Shown: positions 26,385 to 35,532, counted from the first letter of the stretch. The stretch: DNA of 64,000 nt from Winslowiella arboricola (GCF_025527015.1 NZ_JAODIM010000043.1:1054001-1118000); one strand, 5' to 3'. Program-made: numbers and translations. Notes: a model not told the origin generated them from the sequence alone.

Positions 26385-27242
26385 ATGAATCGCTATCCGA
26401 TGTTCAGTCCGCAGCAGTTACTGAGTTTTGTCGCCGTCTGCGAAAGCGGCAGTTTTACCCGCGCCGCCGATCGGGTGTTTCTTTCGCAGTCGACGGTCAG
26501 CCAGCAGGTACGCCGTCTGGAGGAGATGCTGGGCAAAGCGCTACTGGAACGATCCTCCCATCAGGTACAGCTGACCGAAGAAGGTGAAAAACTGCTGGGC
26601 TATGCCAGGCGCATTATTGCGCTGAATGGCGAAGCCCATGATGCGTTAACCGATATCTGGCGCGACGGCGTCGTCAGGCTGGGAATGCCGGAGGATTTTG
26701 CCGCTCCCACCACCGCGCTGCTGGCAGAATTCAGCCGCAGCCATCCACATCTGCGACTGGATGTCTCCAGCGGCCTGAGCAATGAACTGCGCCACGCCTG
26801 GCAGCGCGAAGAGCTGGATATTATTCTGATTAAACAAGCCCGGGGCGATAAACCCAAGGCCGCGCGCAGCGAGCCACTGCTGTGGCTGGACAGCGCTGCG
26901 TGGCCGACCTTTGAACAGAACCCGGTGCCGCTGGTGCTGTTTCCGCTTAATGGCTTATATCGCGATAAGTTATGTCAGGCACTGGATGCGATTGACCGCC
27001 GCTGGCGCATCAGTTACAGCAGCGCCAGCCTCGCGGCGCTGGTCGCGGCCAGTGCCGCCGGATTAGGCGTTACGCTGCTGCCCGCCAGTTGCCGCCTGCC
27101 GCAACACCGGCTACTGGGCGTGGAGCACGGCCTGCCGCCGGTTGATAATTTTGAGCTGGCACTGTTTTATCGCGATAACGCCTCGCCGGCGCAGCTGGCG
27201 CTGGCGGAAAAACTGCGGCAATTCTGCCAGCTTAGTGAGTAG
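26385..27242 (+). CDS. LysR-family regulator
   Basis: Regulator of 285 aa with an N-terminal winged helix (LLSFVAVCESGSFTRAADRV, SQSTVSQQVRRLE) followed by a substrate-binding domain. The ATG at 26385 is chosen; an upstream TTG would add 10 residues and an ATG 15 nt on is also possible. It lies 102 nt upstream of and in line with the amidohydrolase gene, which it may control. Confidence 0.88.
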   Translation: MNRYPMFSPQQLLSFVAVCESGSFTRAADRVFLSQSTVSQQVRRLEEMLGKALLERSSHQVQLTEEGEKLLGYARRIIALNGEAHDALTDIWRDGVVRLGMPEDFAAPTTALLAEFSRSHPHLRLDVSSGLSNELRHAWQREELDIILIKQARGDKPKAARSEPLLWLDSAAWPTFEQNPVPLVLFPLNGLYRDKLCQALDAIDRRWRISYSSASLAALVAASAAGLGVTLLPASCRLPQHRLLGVEHGLPPVDNFELALFYRDNASPAQLALAEKLRQFCQLSE

Positions 27243-27344
27243 TGTGTTTGCCACTGCTAACCAGTGGCAAATATCACAGCCATTCTTTGTCACTTCTTTT
27301 ATGGTGAAACCTTCTTTCCGTTGGTCAGCTTAAAGGAAATCGAT

Positions 27345-28736
27345 GTGCAAAATCCCCAACAACAGAGTCGCCGCAACTTTCTTACTCAAAGCGCGCGGGT
27401 TACCGCTGGCGGCGCCATGCTGGCCAGCGGCATCGCCGCCGCAGCCACCACGACACCGGTTACAGGTAAGTGTGATGACAGCGCGGTGAAATCATTTAAC
27501 GCCAGCCATTACCGGTTAATAAATGTGCGTCTGGAGGAGGGTTTCGAACGCGAAGGTGACACGATTATCGCTACCCGTACCGGGCTGTATCACCTCGAAA
27601 TCAACCACGGCAATATCGTCGCGCTGCAACCGGCGTCCACCGCCAGCCACTCTGCCCTGCCAGCCTTTGACGCAGAGGGGTTGCTGCTGTTGCCCGCCAC
27701 GCGCGATATGCATATTCACCTTGATAAGACCTTTTATGGCGGTCCGTGGCAGGCGCCGCGCCCGCGTAAAGGCAAAACCATTATGGATATGATTGCGCGC
27801 GAACAGCAGCTGATCCCGCAACTGCTGCCCACGTCAGTCGCACGCGCTGAAGCGATTATCGGCCTGTTACACTCCCGGGGCACCACGGTGGCACGCAGCC
27901 ACTGCAATATCGATCCGGTCAGCGGTCTGAAAAGCCTTGAACATTTGCAACTGGCGCTGGAAAAGCATCAGCAGGATTTCAGCTGTGAAATTGTCGCCTT
28001 TCCGCAGCACGGTTTATTGCACTCGCAAGTGGATGGCCTGATGCGCGAAGCGATGCAGATGGGCGTGCAGTATGTCGGTGGGCTGGATCCGACCAATGTC
28101 GATGGTGCAATGGAAAAGTCCCTTGATGCCATGTTCCGCATCGCGCTCGACAGCAAGAAAGGTGTCGATATTCATCTGCATGAAACCACGCCCGCCGGGG
28201 TGGCGGCGATTAACTATATGATCCAGACAGTGAAAGAGAACCCGGCGCTAAAAGGCAACGTCACCCTCAGCCACGGGTTTGCGCTGGCGACCTTAAGCGG
28301 CAATGAACTGGACAGGGTGATTGCCGGTCTGGCTGAACAGCAGTTTACGGTGGCCTCCACGGTGCCGCTGGGAAAACTGACCATGCCGCTGCCACAGCTT
28401 GGCGCGCAGGGCGTGCGGGTGGTGACCGGCACCGACAATGTTATCGATCACTGGTCGCCGTTTGGCAGCGGCAGCATGCTGGATAAAGCCTCGCTGTATG
28501 CCCAGCTGTATGGCAATTCCGACGAATTTGGCCTGACCCGCTCGCTGGCGATTGCCACCGGCGATATTCTGCCGCTGGATAATCAGGGCCAGCGTCAGTG
28601 GCCAAAGGTAAATGACCCGGCAGAGATGATACTGGTTGAAGCCAGCTGCTCGGCGGAAGCGGTGGCGCGTGTGTCGCCGGTAAAAGCTACCTTCCATCGG
28701 GGCCGGCTGGTCGCTGGCGCCGTAAGACCCGCCTGA
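27345..28736 (+). CDS. Tat-exported amidohydrolase, cytosine deaminase-like
   Basis: Metal-dependent hydrolase of 463 aa. The N-terminus has a twin-arginine signal (SRRNFL at about 8-13), then an AGGAMLASGIAAAATT hydrophobic and cleavage region. The catalytic domain has metal ligands in DMHIHLDKT, HLHET and SHGF, and the late Asp in GTDNVIDHWSPFG. These match the cytosine deaminase/N-isopropylammelide hydrolase branch. The start is GTG 27345, with AAAGGA 9 nt upstream; longer frames lack that site. Export of this enzyme type is unusual and implies periplasmic deamination or amide hydrolysis. The substrate is unknown. Confidence 0.82.
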   Translation: MQNPQQQSRRNFLTQSARVTAGGAMLASGIAAAATTTPVTGKCDDSAVKSFNASHYRLINVRLEEGFEREGDTIIATRTGLYHLEINHGNIVALQPASTASHSALPAFDAEGLLLLPATRDMHIHLDKTFYGGPWQAPRPRKGKTIMDMIAREQQLIPQLLPTSVARAEAIIGLLHSRGTTVARSHCNIDPVSGLKSLEHLQLALEKHQQDFSCEIVAFPQHGLLHSQVDGLMREAMQMGVQYVGGLDPTNVDGAMEKSLDAMFRIALDSKKGVDIHLHETTPAGVAAINYMIQTVKENPALKGNVTLSHGFALATLSGNELDRVIAGLAEQQFTVASTVPLGKLTMPLPQLGAQGVRVVTGTDNVIDHWSPFGSGSMLDKASLYAQLYGNSDEFGLTRSLAIATGDILPLDNQGQRQWPKVNDPAEMILVEASCSAEAVARVSPVKATFHRGRLVAGAVRPA

Positions 28737-28882
28737 CCTTATACACGTCATCACGATAAAAAGTGATGGCGTGTTAATGCCCCGCACGACTGGCCCGACC
28801 ACCACTCATAACAAAGCATTAACATATCCTGTTGTTTTCAAATCATAAAAAATCGCGCAATTACACGCCACTTCGGTCAAAA

Positions 28883-28898
28883 AGTGATGCAGATCACA
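28883..28898 (+). promoter_or_regulatory. CRP-type site upstream of glycerol dehydrogenase
   Basis: AGTGA-N6-TCACA matches the CRP consensus TGTGA-N6-TCACA at nine of ten positions. It lies about 130 bp upstream of the gldA ATG, a workable activation distance. Catabolite control is inferred. Confidence 0.6.
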
Positions 28899-29024
28899 AA
28901 AAAAGCATTGGAGGGATTAACCGCATGATGCGTCCTTTTAGCCCTTAAGGATTTGATGTAAATAATTAGCTAACAACTAATTAATATGTTTATCAAATCC
29001 ATCCAACAAATAAGGACTAAGCTT

Positions 29025-30122
29025 ATGAGCAGATTCATTTTTTCGTCACCGGGAAAATATGTTCAGGGTGCTGGCGTTCTCAGTGAACTGGGTAAATATA
29101 TTCAAAGTAGCGGCAAACAGGCGTTTCTGATCGCCGATGATATCGTCTGGAAAATCGTCGGCGAGACGGCCATCCGCTCACTGAAAGACGCCGCGGTGGA
29201 ATATCACTACCAGGCGTTTAATGGCGAGGCGTCACGCAATGAAATTGTGCGCCTGACCGAAGCGGCACGCAGCCAGGGCGCCGATATGGTGGTCGGACTC
29301 GGTGGCGGTAAAACGCTGGATACGGTAAAAGCGGTGGCTGATGAGCTAAAAGTCCCGGTGATTATCGTGCCAACCACGGCCTCAACCGATGCCCCATGTA
29401 GTGCGCTGTCGGTGATCTATACCGATGAAGGCGTATTTGAAAGCTATCGCTTCTACGATAAAAACCCTGATTTAGTGCTGGTTGACACCTGGGTGTGCGC
29501 GCAGGCGCCGGCGCGTCTGTTTGCTTCCGGTATTGCTGACGGCCTCGCGACTTATGTTGAAGCGCAGGCGGTATTACGCACCCACAGTTTATCGATGGTG
29601 AGCGGCACACCGACCATCGCCGGGATGGCGATTGCCCGCGCCTGTGAGGAGACGCTGCTGACCTGGGGCTTTAGTGCCTATCAGGCGGTGCAGCAAAAAC
29701 GCGTTACTCCGGCAGTGGAAGCGGTGGTGGAAGCCAATACCCTGTTATCGGGTCTCGGCTTTGAGAATGGGGGTCTGGCGGGCGCGCATGCGATTCATAA
29801 CGGTTTTACCGCCATCAGTGGCGATATCCATCATCTGACCCACGGTGAGAAAGTAACCTACGGCACCCTGACGCAAATGGTGCTGGAGCAGCGTCCGGAT
29901 GAGGAAATCGAGCAGTATATCCGCTTCTACCGCAGCATCGGCATGCCGACGACGCTGGCAGAAATCCATCTCGATAAAGAACCATGGGAAAATCTGGTCA
30001 AAATCGGCGCACTGGCGAACAGTGATGGCGATACGCTGAAGAACCTTAATGCCTCACTGAGTGCGGAACAGGTTGCCAGCGCCCTGATTGGTGTTGATGC
30101 ATTTAGCAAAACCATTAAGTAA
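29025..30122 (+). CDS. gldA: Glycerol dehydrogenase, NAD-dependent
   Basis: Iron/zinc-type alcohol dehydrogenase of 365 aa, about the E. coli GldA length, that interconverts glycerol and dihydroxyacetone. The NAD-binding GLGGGKTLDTVKA lies at 91-103, the substrate loop PTTASTDAPCSALS at 116-129, and the metal ligands are Asp172, His255 and His273. The ATG at 29025 has a TAAGGA site upstream; an earlier in-frame ATG adds 13 residues with no RBS. A CRP-like site precedes it and a strong terminator follows. No dihydroxyacetone kinase is linked. Confidence 0.93.
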   Translation: MSRFIFSSPGKYVQGAGVLSELGKYIQSSGKQAFLIADDIVWKIVGETAIRSLKDAAVEYHYQAFNGEASRNEIVRLTEAARSQGADMVVGLGGGKTLDTVKAVADELKVPVIIVPTTASTDAPCSALSVIYTDEGVFESYRFYDKNPDLVLVDTWVCAQAPARLFASGIADGLATYVEAQAVLRTHSLSMVSGTPTIAGMAIARACEETLLTWGFSAYQAVQQKRVTPAVEAVVEANTLLSGLGFENGGLAGAHAIHNGFTAISGDIHHLTHGEKVTYGTLTQMVLEQRPDEEIEQYIRFYRSIGMPTTLAEIHLDKEPWENLVKIGALANSDGDTLKNLNASLSAEQVASALIGVDAFSKTIK

Positions 30123-30133
30123 TTTATAACCGC

Positions 30134-30163
30134 AAATGCTGGCGCCCGGCGCCAGCATTTTTT
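30134..30163 (+). terminator. Rho-independent terminator of gldA
   Basis: An 11-bp stem aatgctggcgc / gcgccagcatt with a 3-nt loop, followed by TTTTTT. It lies between convergent gldA and the MFS gene and can serve gldA directly. Confidence 0.85.
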
Positions 30164-30166
30164 GGC

Positions 30167-31366
30167 TTAGCGATCCGCCAGCGGGACATCGTTGCGCGCG
30201 CTGTCCAGCGATTTTGACCAGAAGAACAGGCCAAAACCGGCCACCGCCAGAATAAAACCAACCATCCCGGTAGAAGACCAGCCGAAACCCAGCGCCACAC
30301 TCATCCCACCCAGCCATGCGCCCAGCGCATTCGCCAGATTCAGCGCCGAGTGATTCAGCGAAGCCGCCAGCGTCTGGGCATCATCCGCGACATCCATCAG
30401 TCGGGTTTGCAATGCCGGCACCAGTGCAAAACTGCCGCCAATCGCCAGTACCAGCGGCACAGCGATCCATGCAATATCGGCGAAAAAGAAGAAGGCCAGC
30501 TGCATCACCATCACCCATCCCAGTGACCAGGCGATGGTATTCATCACCGATTTATCGGTCATCCGTGAACCAACGATATTGCCGAGGATCATGCCAACGC
30601 CAAACACCCCCATCACAAAAGGCACGCCCGCCTGCGGAATACCGGTCAGCTGCGTCATGGTTGGCGCGATATAACTAAGCACCGAGAACAGCCCACCGGT
30701 GCCGACGGCCGCAATCCCCAGCGCCAGCCATACCTGTTTCTTTTTCAGCGCGCCCAGTTCCGCCAGCGGATTCGACACCTGCGCCTGTTTCTGTCCCGGC
30801 ATCCACAGCAGCAGCAACACGATGGTCACCAGTCCACAGAGGCCAATCAGCAGATAAGTGCTGCGCCAGCCCGCCAGCTGGCCCAGCCAGGTTGCCAGCG
30901 GCGAGCCAAGTAGCGTCGAAATGGTCAGCCCCATCATGACCCGCCCTACCGCTTTGGCGCGCTGGCCGACACCCGCCATCGAAGCAGCCACCACCGACGC
31001 AACGCCAAAGAAGGCGCCATGCGGCAGGCCGCTAATAAAGCGCGCCACCATCAGTGAACTGAATCCCTGACTCAATGCACTGGCCAGACTGCCAGCGGTA
31101 AACAGCGCCATCAGCAGTAACAGTAATATTTTACGCTTCAGACTGGCTGACAGCACCGCAATTACCGGCGCGCCGACGACCACGCCTAAGGCATAACTAC
31201 TGATGGTATAGCCAGCGACCGGAATGGTGATCGACAGGGTATGCGCCACATCGGGCAGTACGCCCATACTGGCAAACTCACCGGTGCCGAGACCAAATCC
31301 CCCCACGGCTAACGCCAGCTCGACCCGACGCTGCTGTTTTGTTGAATGACGCGAAATTAAAGACAT
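30167..31366 (-). CDS. MFS transporter of the DHA1 family (AraJ/YdhP-like)
   Basis: Major facilitator of 399 aa with 12 predicted membrane segments. GTGEFASMGVLPDVA (about 28-42), YALGVVVGAPVIA and GLPHGAFFGVASVVAASM are hallmarks of the AraJ/YdhP branch of DHA1 exporters. Substrates in this group are mostly unproven (sugars, arylated sugars, drugs). Its promoter region holds a minus-strand terminator about 80 nt upstream of the start, which suggests either a separate small RNA or an attenuated leader. Confidence 0.88.
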   Translation of the reverse strand: MSLISRHSTKQQRRVELALAVGGFGLGTGEFASMGVLPDVAHTLSITIPVAGYTISSYALGVVVGAPVIAVLSASLKRKILLLLLMALFTAGSLASALSQGFSSLMVARFISGLPHGAFFGVASVVAASMAGVGQRAKAVGRVMMGLTISTLLGSPLATWLGQLAGWRSTYLLIGLCGLVTIVLLLLWMPGQKQAQVSNPLAELGALKKKQVWLALGIAAVGTGGLFSVLSYIAPTMTQLTGIPQAGVPFVMGVFGVGMILGNIVGSRMTDKSVMNTIAWSLGWVMVMQLAFFFFADIAWIAVPLVLAIGGSFALVPALQTRLMDVADDAQTLAASLNHSALNLANALGAWLGGMSVALGFGWSSTGMVGFILAVAGFGLFFWSKSLDSARNDVPLADR

Positions 31367-31444
31367 ATCCCTTCCAAATAGATAACAGCATCAGCTCTGC
31401 GTCTGATGCGGGTGAAAATGCAGGTGGTGGTGGAATTCAGACGT

Positions 31445-31467
31445 AAAAAAACCGCCTTGCGGCGGTT
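31445..31467 (-). terminator. Intrinsic terminator of the candidate small RNA
   Basis: A 7-bp GC-rich stem with a GCAA tetraloop is followed by a run of T's on the minus strand. It lies upstream of, and facing into, the MFS gene. Confidence 0.8.
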
Positions 31468-31605
31468 ACGACATTACTACATATTGCTTTGATTTATTCT
31501 TTTAACGGGTCTTACGATTGTCGCCATGCTTTACTAGCCGGTCTTGCAAATCGCTGTCCGTTTACTGTTATGCAACACCACAGATGCAGTGTGCCTTTAA
31601 CAATG
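31445..31605 (-). ncRNA. Candidate small RNA or attenuated leader
   Basis: On the minus strand a sigma70-like promoter is visible: TTGAAA (31640-31635), exactly 17 nt, then TAGGAT (31617-31612). About 160 nt later there is a strong terminator, with stem AACCGCC/GGCGGTT, loop GCAA and seven T's. No ORF longer than 17 codons lies between. The transcript would end about 80 nt before the MFS start, so it may be an independent sRNA or a leader controlling the MFS gene. I do not recognise it as a known enterobacterial sRNA. Confidence 0.45.
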
Positions 31606-31852
31606 GCGCGAATCCTATCATGCAGTTTTAGCAGTTTCAAACCTTTTTCCCGCACTCTTTTGCGGGGATAAGCCTGTGGCTAACTGAGCGGCTGAAAACA
31701 GCGCTGTGGCGTTAAATAACTGCCGGAGAAATTGATACCGCGCTGATTGTTATCATAAATGGAACAAAGTTACGCAACAGGCACTGATTATCTTTCCCAC
31801 AATATCAATCATGCTGTTTCTACACCAACTGAAAATCTGAGAGGCAAATATC

Positions 31853-32593
31853 ATGACAACAGCAAATAACCGGGTGGCTATCGTAACTGGTGCATCACGT
31901 GGTATTGGCGCAGAAATCGCCCGCCGTCTGGCGAGCGACGGTTTCAATGTGGTGGTCAACTATGCCAGCAGTGCGGCTGAGGCCGAAGCGGTAGTGGAAC
32001 AGCTGAAAAACATCGGCGTTGATGCGCTGGCGGTCAAGGGCGATATCGCGCAGGCCGAACAGGTCAGCGCGCTGTTTGACACGGCGCAGCAGGCATTTGG
32101 ACGGATTGATGTGCTGGTCAACAACGCCGGGATCATGAAGACGCTGCCGCTGGTTGAGCACTCCGATGAACTCTTTACCCGGACCTTTGCGATTAACGTG
32201 CAGGGAACCTTTAATACTCTGCGCGAAGCCGGTAAGCGCCTGAGCGCAGGCGGCCGCATTATTAATCTGTCCAGCACCGCGCTGGCGTTGAATATGCCGG
32301 GTTATGCCATCTATAACGGCACCAAAGCCGCCGTGGAAGCCTTTACCCATGTGTTCGCCAAAGAGCTGCGTGGCCGCGAGATCACCGTTAATGCAGTGGC
32401 TCCTGGCCCGGTCGCCACCGACCTGTTTCTGAACGGCAAAAGCGAAGAGCAGATCCAGACCATGGCCAATATGGCGCCACTGCAACGTCTCGGTGAGCCT
32501 GACGATATCGCTGCAGTAGTCGCCTTTCTCGCCAGCCAGCAAAGCGGCTGGATTAATGGACAGGTGATCCGCGCCAATGGCGGTCTGGCTTAA
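31853..32593 (+). CDS. Short-chain dehydrogenase/reductase (FabG-like)
   Basis: Classical SDR of 246 aa with TGASRGIG (12-19), NNAG (90-93) and catalytic Ser141, Tyr154 and Lys158. An Asn-Tyr-Ala segment after the second strand suggests NADP(H) preference, as in many FabG-like proteins. It stands alone between the divergent MFS gene and the convergent dehydratase. The TAA stop overlaps the neighbour's stop. The substrate cannot be told. Confidence 0.9.
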   Translation: MTTANNRVAIVTGASRGIGAEIARRLASDGFNVVVNYASSAAEAEAVVEQLKNIGVDALAVKGDIAQAEQVSALFDTAQQAFGRIDVLVNNAGIMKTLPLVEHSDELFTRTFAINVQGTFNTLREAGKRLSAGGRIINLSSTALALNMPGYAIYNGTKAAVEAFTHVFAKELRGREITVNAVAPGPVATDLFLNGKSEEQIQTMANMAPLQRLGEPDDIAAVVAFLASQQSGWINGQVIRANGGLA

Positions 32594-33783
32594 GGACGTT
32601 GACCCACTTCAGTGGTCAGCGTGGTCCATTTGCGCGCCTGCTCACTGAGGGTAAAACCGAGACCATGGCGGTCTGAAATCCACATGCGGCCATCGCGAAG
32701 TTCCAGTTGCTCGTTAAACAGCGGGTTCAGCCATTCGAAATGCTCCAGCCAGGGTTCAATTGGATAGGCGGCGGCGAGATGGATATGCACTTCCATGGCA
32801 AAGTGCGGCGCCAGCTTACGGCCGTGGCGCGCCGCCAGATCCATAATTTTCAGGAACGGCGTAATGCCGCCGACGCGTGGCGCATCGGGCTGCACAAAGT
32901 CACTGGCGTTGCCGAGGATCAACTGTTCATGTTCGCGGAAGCTGGTCAGCATCTCTCCGGTGGCGATCGGGGTATCTAATGCCGCCGTCAGGGCGGCATG
33001 GCCTTCGACGTCATACGCATCCAGCGGCTCTTCAATCCACACCAGATTGAACTGCTCCATTTTGCGTCCCATACGAATGGCGGTTTCACGATCCCACTGC
33101 TGATTGGCATCGACCATCAGCGGGAAATCATCACCCAGCGCCTGGCGCACTGCCGTCAGCCGACGCAGATCTTCTGCGGTATTCGGCTGACCGACTTTAA
33201 GTTTAATGCCGCCGATACCACTTTCGCGCGAAATCACCACATTTTTCAGCACCTGATCCAGCGGCGTATGCAGAAAACCGCCGGAGGTGTTGTAGCACTG
33301 CACCGAGTCGCGGTGAGCGCCAAACAGTTTGGCCAGCGGCAGGCCAGCGCGGCGCGCTTTCATATCCCACAGCGCAATATCAAAAGGCGAAATTGCCTGT
33401 ACCGCCATGCCGCTACGCCCTACCGACGCACCAGCCCACAGCAGCTTAGTGTAAATTTTATCAATATCATTGGGATCCTCGCCCAGCAGATTATCCGCCA
33501 GCTCACGCGCATGGGCATAAATGCCCTGCCCGCCAGCGCGTTTTGAGTAGCTGAATCCCACGCCTTCAAAACCATCGCGGGTACGAATTTCAGCAAAGAT
33601 AATGGCGACTTCGGTTAACGGCTTCTGACGCCCGGTCAGCACTTTGGCATCGCTGACCGGCTGCGCCAGCGGCAGAAAAGCCAGTGACACCTGCACCCAC
33701 GCGATACGATCGCCACTATCAGCAGCGGTACGGGCGCCGGTGGTTTTGGCATAAGTTACGGCATCTGAGTTAGCGCTAAGCAT
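32590..33783 (-). CDS. L-talarate/galactarate dehydratase
   Basis: Enolase-superfamily (mandelate racemase subgroup) enzyme of 397 aa, almost collinear with the characterised Salmonella talarate/galactarate dehydratase. It dehydrates these hexarates to 5-keto-4-deoxy-glucarate. The active site is complete: Lys194-x-Lys196 in GIKLKVG, metal ligands Asp225, Glu251 and Glu277, and His327 in APHFAM. A pair of near-identical operators and a divergent LacI-type regulator control it. No hexarate transporter or aldolase gene is adjacent, so downstream steps must be encoded elsewhere. Confidence 0.92.
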   Translation of the reverse strand: MLSANSDAVTYAKTTGARTAADSGDRIAWVQVSLAFLPLAQPVSDAKVLTGRQKPLTEVAIIFAEIRTRDGFEGVGFSYSKRAGGQGIYAHARELADNLLGEDPNDIDKIYTKLLWAGASVGRSGMAVQAISPFDIALWDMKARRAGLPLAKLFGAHRDSVQCYNTSGGFLHTPLDQVLKNVVISRESGIGGIKLKVGQPNTAEDLRRLTAVRQALGDDFPLMVDANQQWDRETAIRMGRKMEQFNLVWIEEPLDAYDVEGHAALTAALDTPIATGEMLTSFREHEQLILGNASDFVQPDAPRVGGITPFLKIMDLAARHGRKLAPHFAMEVHIHLAAAYPIEPWLEHFEWLNPLFNEQLELRDGRMWISDRHGLGFTLSEQARKWTTLTTEVGQRP

Positions 33784-33801
33784 TGCGGTTCCCTTATGAT
33801 T

Positions 33802-33819
33802 AATGTTTGCGCTAACATT
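33802..33819. promoter_or_regulatory. LacI-family operator 1 (dehydratase side)
   Basis: AATGTTTGCGCTAACATT is a near-palindrome of the GntR/IdnR type, about 20 bp upstream of the dehydratase start. It matches operator 2 at 17 of 18 positions. Confidence 0.75.
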
Positions 33820-33948
33820 ATTGCGTCAATGCCATTACTGCGACTAATGTCGTCGCTGAAAAATGCATCACTGATCACATTTAAAGCGATTAAAAAGGCA
33901 TAAAGCGGTAAGCAATCACAGTTTCGGCTTGTTCAGACCTTTGCCCAT

Positions 33949-33966
33949 AATGTTTGCGATAACATT
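33949..33966. promoter_or_regulatory. LacI-family operator 2 (regulator side)
   Basis: AATGTTTGCGATAACATT lies 36 bp upstream of the regulator start and 147 bp (14 helical turns) from operator 1. The spacing would allow looping between the two sites. Confidence 0.75.
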
Positions 33967-34001
33967 AGCCATCCGCCCTAAATGAACTCTAAATCAACGG
34001 T

Positions 34002-35024
34002 ATGAAAACGGGTAAACATCCGCGTCAAATCAGCGCTCGCGCGCCAACTCTCGATGACGTTGCACGTACTGCGGGCCTCTCTTCGATGACCGTTAGTCGG
34101 GCGCTTAATACGCCACAGCTGGTTCGTCCCGCCACGGTCGCCAAAGTCATGGCGGCGGTGACCGCCACTGGTTATATCCCCAATGCGCTGGCGGGCGGGC
34201 TGGCCAGCAGCAGAAGCCGGCTGATTGCGCTGGTGGTGCCGCAAATTAATAACCCGATGTTTGTCGATACCATCCAGGCACTGAATGACGCATTAGCGCA
34301 GCGCGGTTATACCCTGCTGCTGTGTGTCACCGGTTACAGCGAAACCGCCGAAGCCGATACTGTCGCGACTATCCTTTCGCGCCGCCCGGATGGCATCGTG
34401 TTAACCGGAATTCACCATACGCAAACGCTGAAGCGCGTGATTATGCAGGCGGCGGTTCCGGTGGTGGAGATCTGGGATATGACCCCGACGCCGCTTGATA
34501 TGCTGGTAGGTTTTTCTCATGAGAAGGCCGGTAACTGTCTCGGTCACTTTCTGGCGCAAAAAGGCTACTCCCGCCCGGCGCTGATCTGGACCGACGATCG
34601 CCGTGGCCGGCAGCGCAAACAAGGGGTGATTGCGTCATTTCATCAGCACGGAATTACCATCAGCGCGGAGAGCAGCGTGCCCCTGCCCGCCTCGCTGCAG
34701 CTGGGCCGTGAGGCGCTGGCAGCACTACTCGATAGCGGAACCAGCTGCGATGTGATTGTCTGTAGTTCCGACACCCTCGCACAGGGGGCGATTATGGAAG
34801 CTCAGGCGCGTCAGCTTAGCGTTCCGCAACAACTGGCGGTCAGCGGTTTCGGCGATCTGGCATTTGCCGCGTGGAATCAACCGGCCATCACCACTGTGCA
34901 TATTGATCGTGCCGCAATCGGGCACAGGGCGGCAACACTACTGGCGGACAGCATTGCCGGTCTGACGATAGCAGAACCCATTATTGATATCGGCTTTACG
35001 ATGGTTGAACGTGATTCAGCCTGA
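34002..35024 (+). CDS. LacI-family regulator (GntR/IdnR-like) of the hexarate dehydratase
   Basis: Repressor of 340 aa with the LacI helix-turn-helix TLDDVARTAGLSSMTVSRALN (16-36) and hinge GYIPNALAGGLASSRS, followed by a periplasmic-binding-protein-like effector domain. The paired operators in its divergent promoter region match the type bound by GntR/IdnR. Control of the talarate/galactarate dehydratase and of itself is the simple reading; a sugar acid is the likely inducer. Confidence 0.9.
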   Translation: MKTGKHPRQISARAPTLDDVARTAGLSSMTVSRALNTPQLVRPATVAKVMAAVTATGYIPNALAGGLASSRSRLIALVVPQINNPMFVDTIQALNDALAQRGYTLLLCVTGYSETAEADTVATILSRRPDGIVLTGIHHTQTLKRVIMQAAVPVVEIWDMTPTPLDMLVGFSHEKAGNCLGHFLAQKGYSRPALIWTDDRRGRQRKQGVIASFHQHGITISAESSVPLPASLQLGREALAALLDSGTSCDVIVCSSDTLAQGAIMEAQARQLSVPQQLAVSGFGDLAFAAWNQPAITTVHIDRAAIGHRAATLLADSIAGLTIAEPIIDIGFTMVERDSA

Positions 35025-35046
35025 TAAAACAGGGAGTATGACTGGC

Positions 35047-35532
35047 ATGAATGTATCTGTTACCCTTTGCGAAAAAGATGACTGGGAAAAAATGGTCGGA
35101 ATTTTCACCGCCATGGAAGAGCATTACTACGGCAACGGAATTATCACCAGAGAGAAGATGGCGGCATATCTCTCTTCACGGGTTTTCGCGGCTGAATCTG
35201 CCGTTACCGTTATCCGCGCAGAGCACGGCCCGGCGGTGATTGGCTTTGCCTGTGTAAGCATTCTCTATCCCTCGCCGAGATACTCGGGGCAAATGTTTAT
35301 TAAAGAGCTGTTTATTGCTGAAACCCACCGCGGAAAAGGCGCCGGGCGCAAACTGATGCAGTTTATCGCCAATATGGCGACAGAACGCGACTGCCTGACG
35401 CTCGACTGGATGTCAGAGAAAAACAATCAGGGTTCAAAGCAGTTCTATACCTCACTGGGAGGTGAGATCCTTGACGGGATGTTCCATTTTCGTCTTTACG
35501 GTGACGCATTACGTAATCTGGCCAGGCAGTAA
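35047..35532 (+). CDS. GNAT-family N-acetyltransferase
   Basis: Acetyltransferase of 161 aa. The acetyl-CoA loop is ETHRGKGAGRKLMQFI near residues 97-112, preceded by the FIKELFIAE strand. The ATG at 35047 has an AGGGAG site about 10 nt upstream; an ATG 9 nt earlier is too close to that site. The substrate is unknown. It begins just after the LacI gene and could be co-transcribed with it. Confidence 0.85.
   Translation: MNVSVTLCEKDDWEKMVGIFTAMEEHYYGNGIITREKMAAYLSSRVFAAESAVTVIRAEHGPAVIGFACVSILYPSPRYSGQMFIKELFIAETHRGKGAGRKLMQFIANMATERDCLTLDWMSEKNNQGSKQFYTSLGGEILDGMFHFRLYGDALRNLARQ

Larger units (their letters stand above)
31367..31852. other. 486-bp divergent intergenic region
   Basis: No convincing protein gene. 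It holds the candidate minus-strand transcript (31445-31605), a second GC hairpin cccgca/tgcggg around 31650-31667, and the SDR promoter region with GAGAGG upstream of 31853. Confidence 0.6.

Noticed and set aside
31489-31671. 60-codon plus-strand ORF in the MFS-SDR intergenic region
   Set aside because: Its composition is unlike a protein, and it overlaps the opposite-strand promoter and candidate RNA.
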